Source of the DNA: CAIWKO01 sp964469155
Lineage (GTDB): Bacteria; Bacteroidota; Bacteroidia; Bacteroidales; CAIWKO01
Direction of reading: 5' to 3'
DNA: 64,000 nucleotides
NCBI GenBank assembly: GCA_964469155.1
Contig: CAYXXU010000004.1
Location: 1-64,000, forward strand
This document shows positions 35,401 through 44,521 of the stretch, piece after piece. The translations under genes were made by a program, and so were the position numbers. A model generated the notes under the pieces. The model was given only the letters and a program-made list of their open reading frames with translations. It ran no database searches and was not told where the DNA came from. Every line of letters starts with the position of its first letter. Position 1 is the stretch's first letter.

Positions 35401-37175
35401 TAAATCCTGTTACTTCAACCTCCTATACTGTAACCGGTACTGCTTCAGGATGTACTGGTTCAAGTATTGTAACTGTGACTGTCAATCCAAATCCTGTTAT
35501 AAATCTTACGGCCACTCCATCAGTAATTTGTGCGGGAACTTCTTCTTCATTGAATGCTTCCAGCAGCGTTTCAGGTACTACCTATTTGTGGTTACCTGGT
35601 AATTTAAACGGGTCAAATATTACTGTCAGTCCTGCTACAACAACTATATATAGCGTGACTGGTGCAGCCTTGGGTTGCACTGGTTCAAATACAGTAATTT
35701 TGACCGTGAATCCTAATCCGGTGATATCTGCCCTCGCTACACCTTCTAATATATGTATGACTGCCACCTCCTCGTTAACTGCAAGTAGTTCTCTCCCTGG
35801 AACTACTTTTTCATGGTTGCCGGGTAGTCTAAATGGTACACCTGTTTCAGTTAGTCCGGGTGCAACCACCATATATACTGTTACAGGAACAACTTCCGGA
35901 TGTACCGGAAGTACGACAGTAACTTTGACTGTGAATTCAAACCTTTCATTAACAGCTAATGCCTCTCCAACTTCTATTTGCAATGGAGAGTTTTCAATTC
36001 TGTCGTGTAATGGAGCAGACAATTACTCGTGGACACCCGGTGGATTGACCGGTAATTCAATAAGTGTTGCTCCCACTGCAACCACTATTTATACCATTAA
36101 TGGTACTTCCATCGCCGGTTGTACAGGACAAACTACGATAACAGTTACTCTGAATCCTAATCCTGTGATTTCTGCTATTGCTGTTCCTTCCACGGTTTGC
36201 CAGGGTCAATCATCTGTTCTCTCAGGAAGTGGTGCTTCAAATTATAACTGGTTGCCAGTGGGGCTTTCCGGTTCTTCAATTACTGTTACTCCTATAGCTA
36301 ATACCACATATTCTGTGACAGGTACAGATTTGAATGGCTGCTCAGGCACCACCACTGTATCTGTGAACTATATAGGAGTGCCTCAAATGCATATTATTCC
36401 TTCCCCACAGGAAGGTTGTAGCCCGCTTTCCGTTAATTTTACATACTCAACTTTGGCTCCACTTCTTGATTCTTCCTGGCAATGGAATTTTGGTGATATT
36501 GGATCCATCGGAAATTTATCAAATGAAGAGGCTCCTTCACATGTTTATAATAATGGAGGAATATACATTGTTCAGTTAAATGCCCAAATGAATTCAGGTT
36601 GCCTGGTGAGTTCGATCGATACAGTTTTAGTTAGCAGCAAACCTGTTGCTGATTTTTATTTTGCTCCCGATTTTGCATATACCAATTATCCTTCGATTTA
36701 TTTTAAAGACCAATCAGTTGGAGCAACAATTTGGAATTGGGATTTTGGTGATCCGATAGATCCAGTATTAAATATTTCTCATTTAGTAAATCCCGAACAT
36801 ATTTTTTCTGATTCAGGCAGTTTTAATGTCCAATTGATTGTTGAAAATAATGGCTGCCGTGATACTGTTATTAAGAATGTTAATATTTATCTTGATGCAT
36901 TGGTATTTGTTCCCAATGCTTTTACACCAAATGGCGATGGCGTAAATGATATTTTTATTCCAGCCATATCAGGTATTGAAGAGGGTTCTTATTCACTTAT
37001 GATTTTTGACAGGTGGGGTAAGGAAATTTTTAGCACTATTGATCTTGCTGAAGGATGGGATGGAAGAAAAAATGAAAAAGAAGTTGCTATAGGGGTGTAT
37101 TCTTATGTTATAGATTACAAAGAGATACTGGGGGTAACACATAAACAAAAAGGAATTGTAACATTAATCCGTTAA
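32445..37175 (+). CDS. T9SS-exported giant adhesin-like protein (2 CUB, 11 PKD/Ig-like repeats, PKD, CHU_C)
   Basis: Protein of 1576 residues from the ATG at 32445, with a signal peptide ending FNIHGQ. Two CUB-like domains (each with Y-T-x-TFCSS and L-x-x-YNGPNT/YDGPNT) are followed by a pre-peptidase-like domain with FCTGTNYVFPATTNFP. Next come an Ig-like domain and 11 near-identical repeats of about 75 residues (AICVG ... W-x-P-G-x-L ... YTVTG-x-A-x-GCTG ... VNPNP), from DNA about 33900 to 36370. Two PKD domains (WQWNFGD, WNWDFGD) precede a C-terminal CHU_C sorting domain (PNAFTPNGDGVNDIF, FDRWGKEIF, EGWDG), the type-B T9SS signal. It is therefore a long, stalk-like surface protein for adhesion or gliding. 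Confidence 0.92.
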   Translation: MKRTLRLLTAKRLRAILAVSLLFFTHFNIHGQTYNMSNVSVNTCSGTFYDSGGASGSYQNSENYTMTFCSSVPGNRISFNFSTFDTENSYEHLIIYDGPNTSSPQIGNYTGTTSPGVVTSSGSCLTFVFTSDGSITYTGWLATISCLPPPVGYNMGNLGTISTCSGYFYDSGAASGNYGNNEYYTVTFCSSVSGQQIKFTFSSFATEAGIDVLTVYNGPNTGSPLLGTFSGTALPPVISSTNGCLTFVFTSNGSNTLAGWMATISCTTPTPPTFCSGANPFCTGTNYVFPATTNFPSLGQVGCLYTTPNPAFYWMQVSTPGNIDIHIASGGDVDFICWGPFTSLAAACATNLMANAGVDCSYSSAAQEDCNIPNAQTGQVYVLLLTNYANMVTNITFSQTSGSGATNCGIIAPPITNNGPLCIGQTLQLTVTNPTAGATYNWTGPNGFSSNVMNPTIPNVTTANAGVYSMTITVGTQTSPPVTTTVVINPIPVVSLTTTPAAICLGSSASLSATSNVTGTSFNWMPGSLSGSSVTVTPGSSTIYTVTGIASGCSGTNTVSVTVNPNPIVTPSAMPSAICVGATSSLSATSTVPGTVYSWMPGSLIGSPVTGSPISTTTYTVTGTAAGCTGTNTVIVTVNPVPAVTAAASPTAICNGASTSLSATSTLPGSMFSWIPGSFPGSPVTVSPNSTTTYTVTATAAGCTGSNSVVVTVNPNPVLTPSATPAIICVGSTSSLDVVSSVAGTIYTWSPGPLAGTPISVSPVTTTIYTVTGSALGCTGSNSITVTVNPNPVVSPLASPSIICEGSSSSLTASSSVLGTTYLWTPGNLPGSPVSVNPVMTTTYSVTGTANGCTGSNTIVVTVNPNPVLTVTATPVTICVGSSSSLDVVSSVPGTTYLWMPGSLAGSPVSVSPVSNTTYTVTGTVAGCTGSNTLNVIVNPNPVISPAANPATICVGASASLTATSTVTGTSFAWFPGSLNGSPVSVNPVTSTSYTVTGTASGCTGSSIVTVTVNPNPVINLTATPSVICAGTSSSLNASSSVSGTTYLWLPGNLNGSNITVSPATTTIYSVTGAALGCTGSNTVILTVNPNPVISALATPSNICMTATSSLTASSSLPGTTFSWLPGSLNGTPVSVSPGATTIYTVTGTTSGCTGSTTVTLTVNSNLSLTANASPTSICNGEFSILSCNGADNYSWTPGGLTGNSISVAPTATTIYTINGTSIAGCTGQTTITVTLNPNPVISAIAVPSTVCQGQSSVLSGSGASNYNWLPVGLSGSSITVTPIANTTYSVTGTDLNGCSGTTTVSVNYIGVPQMHIIPSPQEGCSPLSVNFTYSTLAPLLDSSWQWNFGDIGSIGNLSNEEAPSHVYNNGGIYIVQLNAQMNSGCLVSSIDTVLVSSKPVADFYFAPDFAYTNYPSIYFKDQSVGATIWNWDFGDPIDPVLNISHLVNPEHIFSDSGSFNVQLIVENNGCRDTVIKNVNIYLDALVFVPNAFTPNGDGVNDIFIPAISGIEEGSYSLMIFDRWGKEIFSTIDLAEGWDGRKNEKEVAIGVYSYVIDYKEILGVTHKQKGIVTLIR

Positions 37176-37187
37176 AATGTTTGGCCT

Positions 37188-40100
37188 ATGAAATGTATTT
37201 ATTCGAAAATTTTTCTGTTTATATGCATTAATCTGTTAGGTTATTATTCTGTTATGGCCCAGGTCCCGACAAATCAGGATTGTTTAGGTGCTATTCCTGT
37301 ATGTCAGACTACTTATTGGCAGGCAAATTCATACTCCGGTCAAGGAAATTATGATCCCGAAATTAATGGTTCAGGTGGTACTTGTTTGGCATCAGGTGAA
37401 TTAAATGATGTATGGTATACTTTTACAGTTATCAGTAGTGGCCAGTTGAGTTTTGTAATTCAGCCAAATAATAATTCGGATGATTATGACTGGGCTCTTT
37501 TTAATTTGACAAATGCCAATTGTGGTGATATATATAATGATCCAGGGTTACAGGTATGCTGTAATTATTCGGCAACCGATGGCGCAACTGGTATGTACAG
37601 TCCTCCCAATGCGAGTTGCAATGCCAGTGCAAGTGACGGCACTATTAGTCCAACCGTAGGTGTTACCGCTGGGCAGACTTATGTATTGAATGTTAGTAAT
37701 TTTTCAAGTTCGAACTTTGGTTATAATTTAAATTTCGGTGCCTCAACTGCTTCCATTTTTGATAATGTACCACCTGTTTTTCAGTCAGTAAATACAGCAG
37801 CTATTACCTGTGGAACTAATCAAATTACTTTTACTTTTTCTGAAAATGTGCTTTGCAGCACTGCAGCTGCCTGCGATTTTGTGTTAACCGGACCGGGTGG
37901 TCCGTATACTGTTACCGGTATTACAAGCGCGGCATGTGCTGTTGGTGCTCCTAATGATAACACCTTTACAATTACGGTTACTCCTGCTATTACTGCACCA
38001 GGGTCATATACTATTTCCTTGGTAAATACTTGTTCATCGGTAGCTGATAATTGTGGAAACTTAGCGGCACCCGCCAGTTTTAATTTTATTAATACTGCCC
38101 CAGGTGTTTCCATTACTCCAACGACTGACACACTGTGTGCAGGTGGCTGTACAAGCCTTACTGTCAGTGGAGCTACAAGTTATAGTTGGTCAAATGGTTT
38201 AGGTACTGCTGCGACTGTTAATCCTTGCCCTTTGGTGACGACTACTTATACTGTAACAGGAACTGCTACCGGTTGTACCAGTACTGCCGATGCGACTATT
38301 ACAGTTGAGCCTATTCCAACTGTTACTGCCACTGCTGCTCCCGCATCGATTTGTACAGGTCAAAGTTCTACCTTAACGGCAAATGGTGCTACTACCTATA
38401 GTTGGCAACCCGGTGGTCTGTCTGGTTCATCAGTAAGTGTTAGCCCGGGAACGACCACCATTTATACAGTTACGGGTACTTCAGGCAATTGTTCATCGTC
38501 AGCAACTATTACCATTACTGTCAATCCAACTCCAGTTTTAAATATCACCCCGGCTAACCCCGCCATTTGTGATGGACAATCGGTGGGCCTTACTTTAAAT
38601 AGTACCGTTGCTTTGTCAGGCTGTGTCTGGAATCCGACCAATGGATTGACTCCTTCAAATTCATGCAACCCAACAGCCAATCCTGCAGTAACTACGACAT
38701 ATAATGTGCAGGGACAGACTGCCCAGGGATGTACCAACACTGCAAGTGTTACCGTTACCGTTAATCCAAATCCAACTGTGACGGTTTCTTCCGCTGCTCC
38801 GAGCAATACAATTTGTGACGGACAATGTACTCAGTTGACTGCAACCAGTAATCCTGCAGCTAATACCTGGGCATGGTTACCTGCCACCGGCCTCAGTTCT
38901 ACAGGCATCTATAACCCAAATGCATGTCCAACCACCACCACAATGTATACCGTTACATCACAAACTGTTGCTGGTTGTACCGGTTCGAATTCTATAAATA
39001 TCATTGTAAATCCTGTTCCAATATTAACAGTGACGCCTCAACCAGCCAATATATGTGATGGGGGAAGCATTCAGCTTAATGTAACAGGAGTCCCCGCACT
39101 TTCAGGTTGTTCATGGACTCCTAATAATACTTTGACGCCTACCACCGGGTCTTGTTCCCCAACAGCAAATCCTACCGTCACTACTATTTATACTGTAACC
39201 GGCCAAAGTGCAGCAGGTTGCACTGGCAGCACTTCAGCAACTGTTACAGTCAATGCCAACCCTGCTATTACCATAACTCCGGCATCAGCCACTATTTGTG
39301 TCGATGGGTCTACAACTTTGCAGGCGAGTGATCTGCCTGTAGGACTAGTAGCCACATGGGCCTGGTTGCCCACAACAGGAATTAATCCGGCCAATAGTGC
39401 CAACCCAACCGTTAACCCGACTACCACAACAATTTATTCAGTTACCGGAACATCAGCCGCCAGTTGTTCTGGTTCAGCATCAATCACTGTTACAGTAAAT
39501 CCATTACCTGTTCTGAGTTTTTCTGTTTTACCTACGTTGTGTGTCAGTTCTCCTGGTTTTATTCTGAGCCAGGCAAGTCCGGCTGGTGGCATTTATTTTG
39601 GACCCGGGGTTAACTCAGGGGTGTTTACACCCTCATCAGCGGGCACAGGAACTCATACAATCTTTTATAGTTATTCTGATCCGAATACAGGTTGTTCTGA
39701 TACGATTTCCCAAACCATAACCATTAATTCGGGAATACCAGTTACTATTACACCGACTAATCCTTTTATTTGTCCGAATGGAAATGTTACTCTGACTGCT
39801 GGTGGTGCCGATAGTTACGTCTGGACACCACCTTTAGGATTAAATGTAACTACCGGCCCTGTAGTGATAGCGACACCTCCCTCAAGTATCATATATACAG
39901 TCACCGGTACCAATGCCGATGGTTGCAGCGGATCGAATACTACTACTATCAACTATTACAATACTTCACAGGTTGGAATTTTAGCCGTTCCGAACGATGG
40001 TTGCAATCCTGTGGAGGTGACACTAGATTTTACACCTGCTAATCTGATTGCCAATGGTACCTGGAACTGGCATTTTGGCGATTACTATAGCAATATTAAT

Positions 40101-40763
40101 ACTTCGACAGATTCTACCGGACATCACATTTACCAGCATGAAGGGAATTTTGTGGTTACATTTACAGGTTTAGATATCAACGGCTGTGTAATTTCTGCTC
40201 ATACCAATGTTGATGTATATATTAAACCCAATGCTGATTTTTATAATAACCCTGAGGTAGCATATTCAGATAATCCTGCTATCACCTTTGTGGATCTTTC
40301 TTATGGTGCTAATTACTGGTTATGGGATTTTGGTGACCCGGGATCATATAATTTCAATTTTTCGTACGAAATGAATCCCATCCACGTGTTCAGCGATTCA
40401 GGAACGTATACTATTATGCTTGTAGTGATGAGCAGCCACAATTGCAGCGATACTGCCTATCATGATGTAATAATTTATCCAACACCTATTGTTTATATTC
40501 CAAATGCATTTACTCCGAACGGTGACAGATTGAATGATGTTTTTCGACCTGTTATTACCGGATTTGATAAATCAACCTATAAATTTTATATCTTTGACCG
40601 CTGGGGAAGAGAAGTTTTCTTTTCTAACGATGTATATACCGGATGGGATGGTAAAAATAAAGGGAAACCAATAGAAATTGGTGTTTTTAGCTATATTGTC
40701 TATTTTAACGAATACACCGGTAAAGAACATAAAATAATTGGAAGTGTAACTCTAATCAGATAA
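37188..40763 (+). CDS. T9SS-exported adhesin-like protein, paralogue of its upstream neighbour
   Basis: Protein of 1191 residues with a signal peptide ending YSVMAQ. A beta-sandwich N-terminal domain (NQDCLGAIPVCQ ... LNDVWYTF, a common T9SS-cargo domain) is followed by a bacterial Ig-like domain (VFQSVNTAAITCGTNQITFTFSENV). Then come about seven PKD/Ig-like repeats of the YTVTG-x-x-x-GC ... TVTVNPNP type, related to but less uniform than those in the gene before it. Two PKD domains (WNWHFGD, WLWDFGD) and the CHU_C tail (PNAFTPNGDRLNDVF, FDRWGREVFF, GWDGKNKG) end it. It begins 12 nt after the stop of the paralogous gene, so the two and the small secreted protein after them probably share one transcript. 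Confidence 0.92.
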   Translation: MKCIYSKIFLFICINLLGYYSVMAQVPTNQDCLGAIPVCQTTYWQANSYSGQGNYDPEINGSGGTCLASGELNDVWYTFTVISSGQLSFVIQPNNNSDDYDWALFNLTNANCGDIYNDPGLQVCCNYSATDGATGMYSPPNASCNASASDGTISPTVGVTAGQTYVLNVSNFSSSNFGYNLNFGASTASIFDNVPPVFQSVNTAAITCGTNQITFTFSENVLCSTAAACDFVLTGPGGPYTVTGITSAACAVGAPNDNTFTITVTPAITAPGSYTISLVNTCSSVADNCGNLAAPASFNFINTAPGVSITPTTDTLCAGGCTSLTVSGATSYSWSNGLGTAATVNPCPLVTTTYTVTGTATGCTSTADATITVEPIPTVTATAAPASICTGQSSTLTANGATTYSWQPGGLSGSSVSVSPGTTTIYTVTGTSGNCSSSATITITVNPTPVLNITPANPAICDGQSVGLTLNSTVALSGCVWNPTNGLTPSNSCNPTANPAVTTTYNVQGQTAQGCTNTASVTVTVNPNPTVTVSSAAPSNTICDGQCTQLTATSNPAANTWAWLPATGLSSTGIYNPNACPTTTTMYTVTSQTVAGCTGSNSINIIVNPVPILTVTPQPANICDGGSIQLNVTGVPALSGCSWTPNNTLTPTTGSCSPTANPTVTTIYTVTGQSAAGCTGSTSATVTVNANPAITITPASATICVDGSTTLQASDLPVGLVATWAWLPTTGINPANSANPTVNPTTTTIYSVTGTSAASCSGSASITVTVNPLPVLSFSVLPTLCVSSPGFILSQASPAGGIYFGPGVNSGVFTPSSAGTGTHTIFYSYSDPNTGCSDTISQTITINSGIPVTITPTNPFICPNGNVTLTAGGADSYVWTPPLGLNVTTGPVVIATPPSSIIYTVTGTNADGCSGSNTTTINYYNTSQVGILAVPNDGCNPVEVTLDFTPANLIANGTWNWHFGDYYSNINTSTDSTGHHIYQHEGNFVVTFTGLDINGCVISAHTNVDVYIKPNADFYNNPEVAYSDNPAITFVDLSYGANYWLWDFGDPGSYNFNFSYEMNPIHVFSDSGTYTIMLVVMSSHNCSDTAYHDVIIYPTPIVYIPNAFTPNGDRLNDVFRPVITGFDKSTYKFYIFDRWGREVFFSNDVYTGWDGKNKGKPIEIGVFSYIVYFNEYTGKEHKIIGSVTLIR

Positions 40764-40786
40764 TAACCAAACAAAAAAATCAAATT

Positions 40787-41233
40787 ATGAAAAATTTTTT
40801 AAGTGCTTTCGTTGCAATTTTAATTTGCACGGGTTTCACCTTCGGGCAAACTGCTGACGATGTGGTTTTTTCTTTTGTAAAAAAAGATAAAGAAAAGATC
40901 TTTCAGAAAAAAGATGATGGTTCACGTTATGCAAATTTTGTGATCACCGGACTTAAATCTGATGAGCAGGCTGCTAATTTCGCTGCTGCTTTCAAAAAAA
41001 GCGATTATGTGGTTGATTTTACTGTTTCAGATGAATTCGCAGCCGGTCAGCGCAATGCTTATATTTGTGTCAGAAAAGAAGCCAAGTTTGAGCATTTACG
41101 TGACCTGTTAAAATTCAACGGTGTTGCTTATATAAAAATAAATGATAAAGCAACAGCAGTTTCGATGATGAAATCGAGATCTGAAAAGAGGGCTGAAAAG
41201 GGTAATGGTCCTGCCGGATCTACAACCCACTAA
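40787..41233 (+). CDS. Small secreted protein, unknown function
   Basis: Protein of 148 residues with a signal peptide ending GFTFGQ. The mature part is lysine-rich and alpha/beta (DVVFSFVKKDKEKIFQKKDDGSRY, split as VFSFVKKDKEKIF and KKDDGSRYANFVITGL) and has no recognised motif. It follows the two giant adhesins by 23 nt and is followed by a strong terminator, so it is the last gene of that operon. An accessory role in export, folding or attachment of the adhesins is a positional inference only. Confidence 0.7.
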   Translation: MKNFLSAFVAILICTGFTFGQTADDVVFSFVKKDKEKIFQKKDDGSRYANFVITGLKSDEQAANFAAAFKKSDYVVDFTVSDEFAAGQRNAYICVRKEAKFEHLRDLLKFNGVAYIKINDKATAVSMMKSRSEKRAEKGNGPAGSTTH

Positions 41234-41255
41234 ATAACTATTTGAAATATTTTTG

Positions 41256-41297
41256 AAAAGGATAATCCTGCCTCCATAGCGGGCTATCCTTTTTTTG
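41256..41297 (+). terminator. Terminator of the adhesin operon
   Basis: AAAGGATA (41257-41264) pairs with TATCCTTT (41285-41292), with an additional inner GC pairing, followed by a run of T. It lies 23 nt past the stop of the small secreted protein. Confidence 0.75.
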
Positions 41298-41324
41298 TTA
41301 TATTTACAGTAATATGAAAAGATT

Positions 41325-41585
41325 ATGACCGATCAAAAAACCGAATTTAAGGTATCAGGCGAAGAATTGCTTGGTAAAATAAAAAAACTACTGCACGAAG
41401 GCAATATCAGGCGAATTATTATAAAAGACGAAAAGGGCAATATATTTATGGAGATTCCGGTAACGGTTGGAATTGTCGGTGCTGCTTTATTGCCGGTTTT
41501 TGCTGCAGTAGGAGCTTTGGCAGCTTTGGTGAGTAATTTTACCATAGAAGTTGTTAAAAAAGAAAGCGATGAAACCATGAATTAA
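41325..41585 (+). CDS. DUF4342-like small membrane protein
   Basis: Protein of 86 residues. The N-terminal half is charged (EFKVSGEELLGKIKKLLHEG, then NIRRIIIKDEKGNIFMEIP). It is followed by a hydrophobic hairpin (VTVGIVGAALLPVFAAVGALAALVS) and a short tail IEVVKKE. This order matches the uncharacterised DUF4342 family as remembered. It starts right after the adhesin terminator and ends 8 nt before the transketolase N-subunit gene, so it is probably co-transcribed with it. Its function is unknown. Confidence 0.75.
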   Translation: MTDQKTEFKVSGEELLGKIKKLLHEGNIRRIIIKDEKGNIFMEIPVTVGIVGAALLPVFAAVGALAALVSNFTIEVVKKESDETMN

Positions 41586-41593
41586 CCCTGACT

Positions 41594-42424
41594 ATGCCTA
41601 TTTATAAAACCAATAATACAATTGAGTTAAAGCAGATATCGCGACAAATACGAAAGGATATTCTGAATAGTATTTCAGAGGCAGGTTCAGGTCATACCGG
41701 TGGTTCGCTCGGATTGGCTGATTTGTTTGCCTGTCTGTATTTTTCCGTAATGCATCACGATCCCCAACATCCTGAATTGGAAGACAGGGACCGGTTGATA
41801 CTTTCCATCGGGCACGTGGCTCCTGTTTTGTATGCAACACTGGCCCAGGCAGGATATTTTCCCCTGGAAGAATTACTTACCTTACGTAAACTTGGTTCCA
41901 GGTTGCAGGGACATCCGGGAAGGGATCATGGTTTGCCCGGAATAGAACTTTCGGCAGGTTCGCTGGGACAAGGATTATCCGTTTCGGTAGGAATGGCTTT
42001 GGCGGCCAAAATGGATCTGCGAGATCATTATATTTATTGTATCATGGGCGATGGTGAACTTCAGGAAGGCTCTGTGTGGGAGGCTGCCATGAGTGCCGGA
42101 CATTATAAACTTGATAACCTGATAGCCATCGTCGACCGAAATAAACTTCAGATAGACGGGGCAAACTCAATTGTTATGGAGATTGAACCCCTGGCAGACA
42201 AGTGGAAGTCGTTCGGGTGGCATGTTTCTGGATGTGATGGGAACAATCATGCCGAACTGCTGGCTTGTTTTGCAAAATGTAAATTTCAAAAAGGCAAGCC
42301 CAATATTATTCTTGCCCATACCCTTATGGGAAAAGGGGTAAAAGCCATTGAAAATGATTATCTCTGGCATGGAAAAGCTCCTTCGAAAGAACAGCTTGTT
42401 GAGTTTCTTGCAATGTTAGAGTAA
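41594..42424 (+). CDS. Transketolase, N-terminal subunit
   Basis: Protein of 276 residues corresponding to the thiamine-diphosphate-binding half of transketolase. The GDG(E)-x(n)-N motif is GDGELQEGS (152-160) with N183 in VDRNKLQIDG. Substrate-site His residues are in GSGHTGGS and HPGRD. The partner subunit is encoded at 42575, 150 bp downstream; two-subunit transketolases are common in many bacteria and archaea. The complex moves two-carbon units in the pentose phosphate pathway or a related pathway. The DUF4342 gene precedes it by 8 nt. Confidence 0.93.
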   Translation: MPIYKTNNTIELKQISRQIRKDILNSISEAGSGHTGGSLGLADLFACLYFSVMHHDPQHPELEDRDRLILSIGHVAPVLYATLAQAGYFPLEELLTLRKLGSRLQGHPGRDHGLPGIELSAGSLGQGLSVSVGMALAAKMDLRDHYIYCIMGDGELQEGSVWEAAMSAGHYKLDNLIAIVDRNKLQIDGANSIVMEIEPLADKWKSFGWHVSGCDGNNHAELLACFAKCKFQKGKPNIILAHTLMGKGVKAIENDYLWHGKAPSKEQLVEFLAMLE

Positions 42425-42470
42425 GATTCGTATGAATATTATTAAGAGTTCCACAAATGGTGAAAGATAA

Positions 42471-42503
42471 TGCCACCAAGGCACAAAGACACAAAGATAC
42501 ACC
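42471..42503. repeat. Dispersed CCACAAAGGCAC-type repeat between the transketolase subunit genes
   Basis: TGCCACCAAGGCACAAAGAC followed by ACAAAGATACACC is a copy of the intergenic repeat also found at 9819, 9933, 50427 and 51556. It sits inside the 150-bp gap between two subunits of the same enzyme. Confidence 0.7.
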
Positions 42504-42574
42504 AAATCGAAGCCAAGTGTATCCATGCTTAATATTACTAAGTCCAATCAATTATCATAAGTCCTCGTTTATTT

Positions 42575-43540
42575 ATGAATCGTTATATAAATAGGGGTAA
42601 CAAAGCTACCAAATCAGGGTTTGGGGAAGGGGTGAACCTGGCCGGAAGTTACCATGAGAATATTGTAGTGCTGGGTGCGGATATCACTGCATCGGTTGGG
42701 CTTGATCTGTTTGCAAAGAATTTTCCCCAACGTTTTTTTTCGATGGGCATTGCCGAGCAGAATTGTGTGGGTGTGGCTGCGGGTTTTGCTTTAAGCGGTA
42801 AGATCCCTGTTTTTTCGACTTATGGGGTGTTTGCCGCCCTACGAACTACGGATCAGATTAGGATATCGGTATGTTATAACAATCTTCATGTAATAATTGG
42901 TGGTGCACATGCAGGCATTTCGGTGGGGCCCGACGGCGCTACTCACCAGGCAATGGAAGATATTGCCATCATGAGGGTTCTTCCGAATATGACCGTGTTG
43001 TCGCCATGCGATGCTACTCAGACCAGATTATTGACAATGGCTGCTGTAGAAAAGCTTGATGGACCAGTGTATATACGCTTTGGCAGGAGTGAGGTTCCTG
43101 ATTTTACCGATGAGAATGAATCCCTTGAAATTGGCAAGGGACAATTACTGACCAAAGGTAATGATATTACCCTTATTGCTACCGGGCATATGGTTTGGGA
43201 AGCTCTGCAATGTGCTGCACAACTTCACGAGAAGGGGATATTTGCCCGCGTAATCAATCTGCACACCATAAAACCCATAGATAAGGAATTAATTATTCAG
43301 GCAGCCCGCGAAACTAAAGGAATCATTACTATAGAAGAACACCAGGTGAATGGTGGATTGGGTGGTGCCGTTGCCGAAGTGGTTTCGCAGTATTATCCCG
43401 TTAAAATGAAAATGATAGGAATGAACGACCGGTTTGGTGAATCGGGACAACCCCGCGAACTGATGGAAAAATACCAATTGACGGCCCCTCAAATTTACGA
43501 ACAGGTTTTACAGTTTATACATTATGACAGTATCAGTTGA
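42575..43540 (+). CDS. Transketolase, C-terminal subunit
   Basis: Protein of 321 residues with the pyrimidine-binding and C-terminal domains of transketolase. FSMGIAEQNCVGVAAGFAL contains the conserved Glu that activates the thiamine ring. THQAMEDIAIMRVLPNM and VYIRFGR are typical of the family, and the transketolase C-domain motif EEHQVNGGLGGAVAE is present. It pairs with the 41594 gene product. It is followed by the VanY-like peptidase gene, whose first possible ATG overlaps its end by 17 nt. Confidence 0.93.
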   Translation: MNRYINRGNKATKSGFGEGVNLAGSYHENIVVLGADITASVGLDLFAKNFPQRFFSMGIAEQNCVGVAAGFALSGKIPVFSTYGVFAALRTTDQIRISVCYNNLHVIIGGAHAGISVGPDGATHQAMEDIAIMRVLPNMTVLSPCDATQTRLLTMAAVEKLDGPVYIRFGRSEVPDFTDENESLEIGKGQLLTKGNDITLIATGHMVWEALQCAAQLHEKGIFARVINLHTIKPIDKELIIQAARETKGIITIEEHQVNGGLGGAVAEVVSQYYPVKMKMIGMNDRFGESGQPRELMEKYQLTAPQIYEQVLQFIHYDSIS

Positions 43541-44378
43541 AATGAAAAAGATAAAGCTCTCCACTGTTTTGATGGTTATTGTACTGTTGCTAATGATTGC
43601 ATATTACCTGATCCAAAATAAGGAGAAATACCAACAGCAGCAAAATCAAGTGCTTACTTCGCATGCTGGACCTATAACCAGTGCAAAACCTAATACTTTT
43701 TTCGTTGTGGACACGAATGTCAGCGTTGAATTTCTGACCGGTAAGTTCAATCCCTCCAAAGAGGATGATTTTACTGAGGTTGATCCTGAATACGGTAACC
43801 GCAAAGGTTTGTACCTGTTAAAGGAATCTTATAAAGCTTTTATAAAAATGTATTATGCCGCTCAGCATGATGGTATTAAACTCTCGATTATTTCGGCCAC
43901 CCGCAATTTTGCTTATCAGAAAGGGATATGGGAGGGGAAATGGAACGGGAGCAAACTGGTGGAAGGAAAGAACCTGGCCACCTCGGTGAAGGACCCATTG
44001 GAACGTGCCACCGTCATTCTGAAGTATAGTTCCATGCCGGGTACTTCGAGACATCACTGGGGAACCGATATTGACCTGAACAGCATGGATGTGAAATATT
44101 TCGAAACGACACCCGGCAACAAGGTGTATGAATGGCTGACAAAAAATGCCGGTAAATATGGCTTCTGCCAACCCTTCAATTCGAAAGAGACCCGCAAGAG
44201 CGGTTATGAGGAGGAAAAATGGCATTGGTCGTATATGCCACTTTCATCTTTGTTTCTGAATGCGTATCAAAAAAAGGTGGGTTATGCTCATATCAACGGG
44301 TTTTCAGGAAGCGAAACGGCTGCCAAACTTAATGTGATTCAAAATTATGTTTTGTCAGTGAATGGGGATTGCAAATAG
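43524..44378 (+). CDS. VanY-family D-alanyl-D-alanine carboxypeptidase (M15)
   Basis: Protein of 284 residues with one N-terminal membrane anchor (LMVIVLLLMIAYYLI). The M15B zinc site is complete: SRHHWGTDIDL (175-185, H177 or H178 and D182/D184) and EKWHWSY (E231, H234). It should trim D-Ala from peptidoglycan stem peptides in the periplasm. Two starts are possible: the ATG at 43524 overlaps the transketolase gene by 17 nt, while the ATG at 43542 begins right after that stop and gives a normal anchor (MKKIKLSTVLM). The second is slightly preferred. Confidence 0.88.
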   Translation: MTVSVEMKKIKLSTVLMVIVLLLMIAYYLIQNKEKYQQQQNQVLTSHAGPITSAKPNTFFVVDTNVSVEFLTGKFNPSKEDDFTEVDPEYGNRKGLYLLKESYKAFIKMYYAAQHDGIKLSIISATRNFAYQKGIWEGKWNGSKLVEGKNLATSVKDPLERATVILKYSSMPGTSRHHWGTDIDLNSMDVKYFETTPGNKVYEWLTKNAGKYGFCQPFNSKETRKSGYEEEKWHWSYMPLSSLFLNAYQKKVGYAHINGFSGSETAAKLNVIQNYVLSVNGDCK

Positions 44379-44521
44379 GAAATTGTCTGAACTGCTGATA
44401 GGTCTGATTAACCTGTAGGAATAGGAGGAACTTTGGGCTTAAGATAAGCTGAAGGTTTTTTTGTTGGTTAAAATGATTTCCCATTCGCCAGGCCCGGTAA
44501 TCAATACCTCCCGAACCGGAT

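Noticed and set aside
32445..37175. Eukaryotic-type CUB protein from contamination
   Set aside because: The CHU_C sorting tail, the Bacteroidota promoter element and the paralogous neighbour show that it is native.
41594..43540. Broken transketolase (pseudogene in two pieces)
   Set aside because: Both halves have intact starts, ends and catalytic motifs; two-subunit transketolases are a known form.
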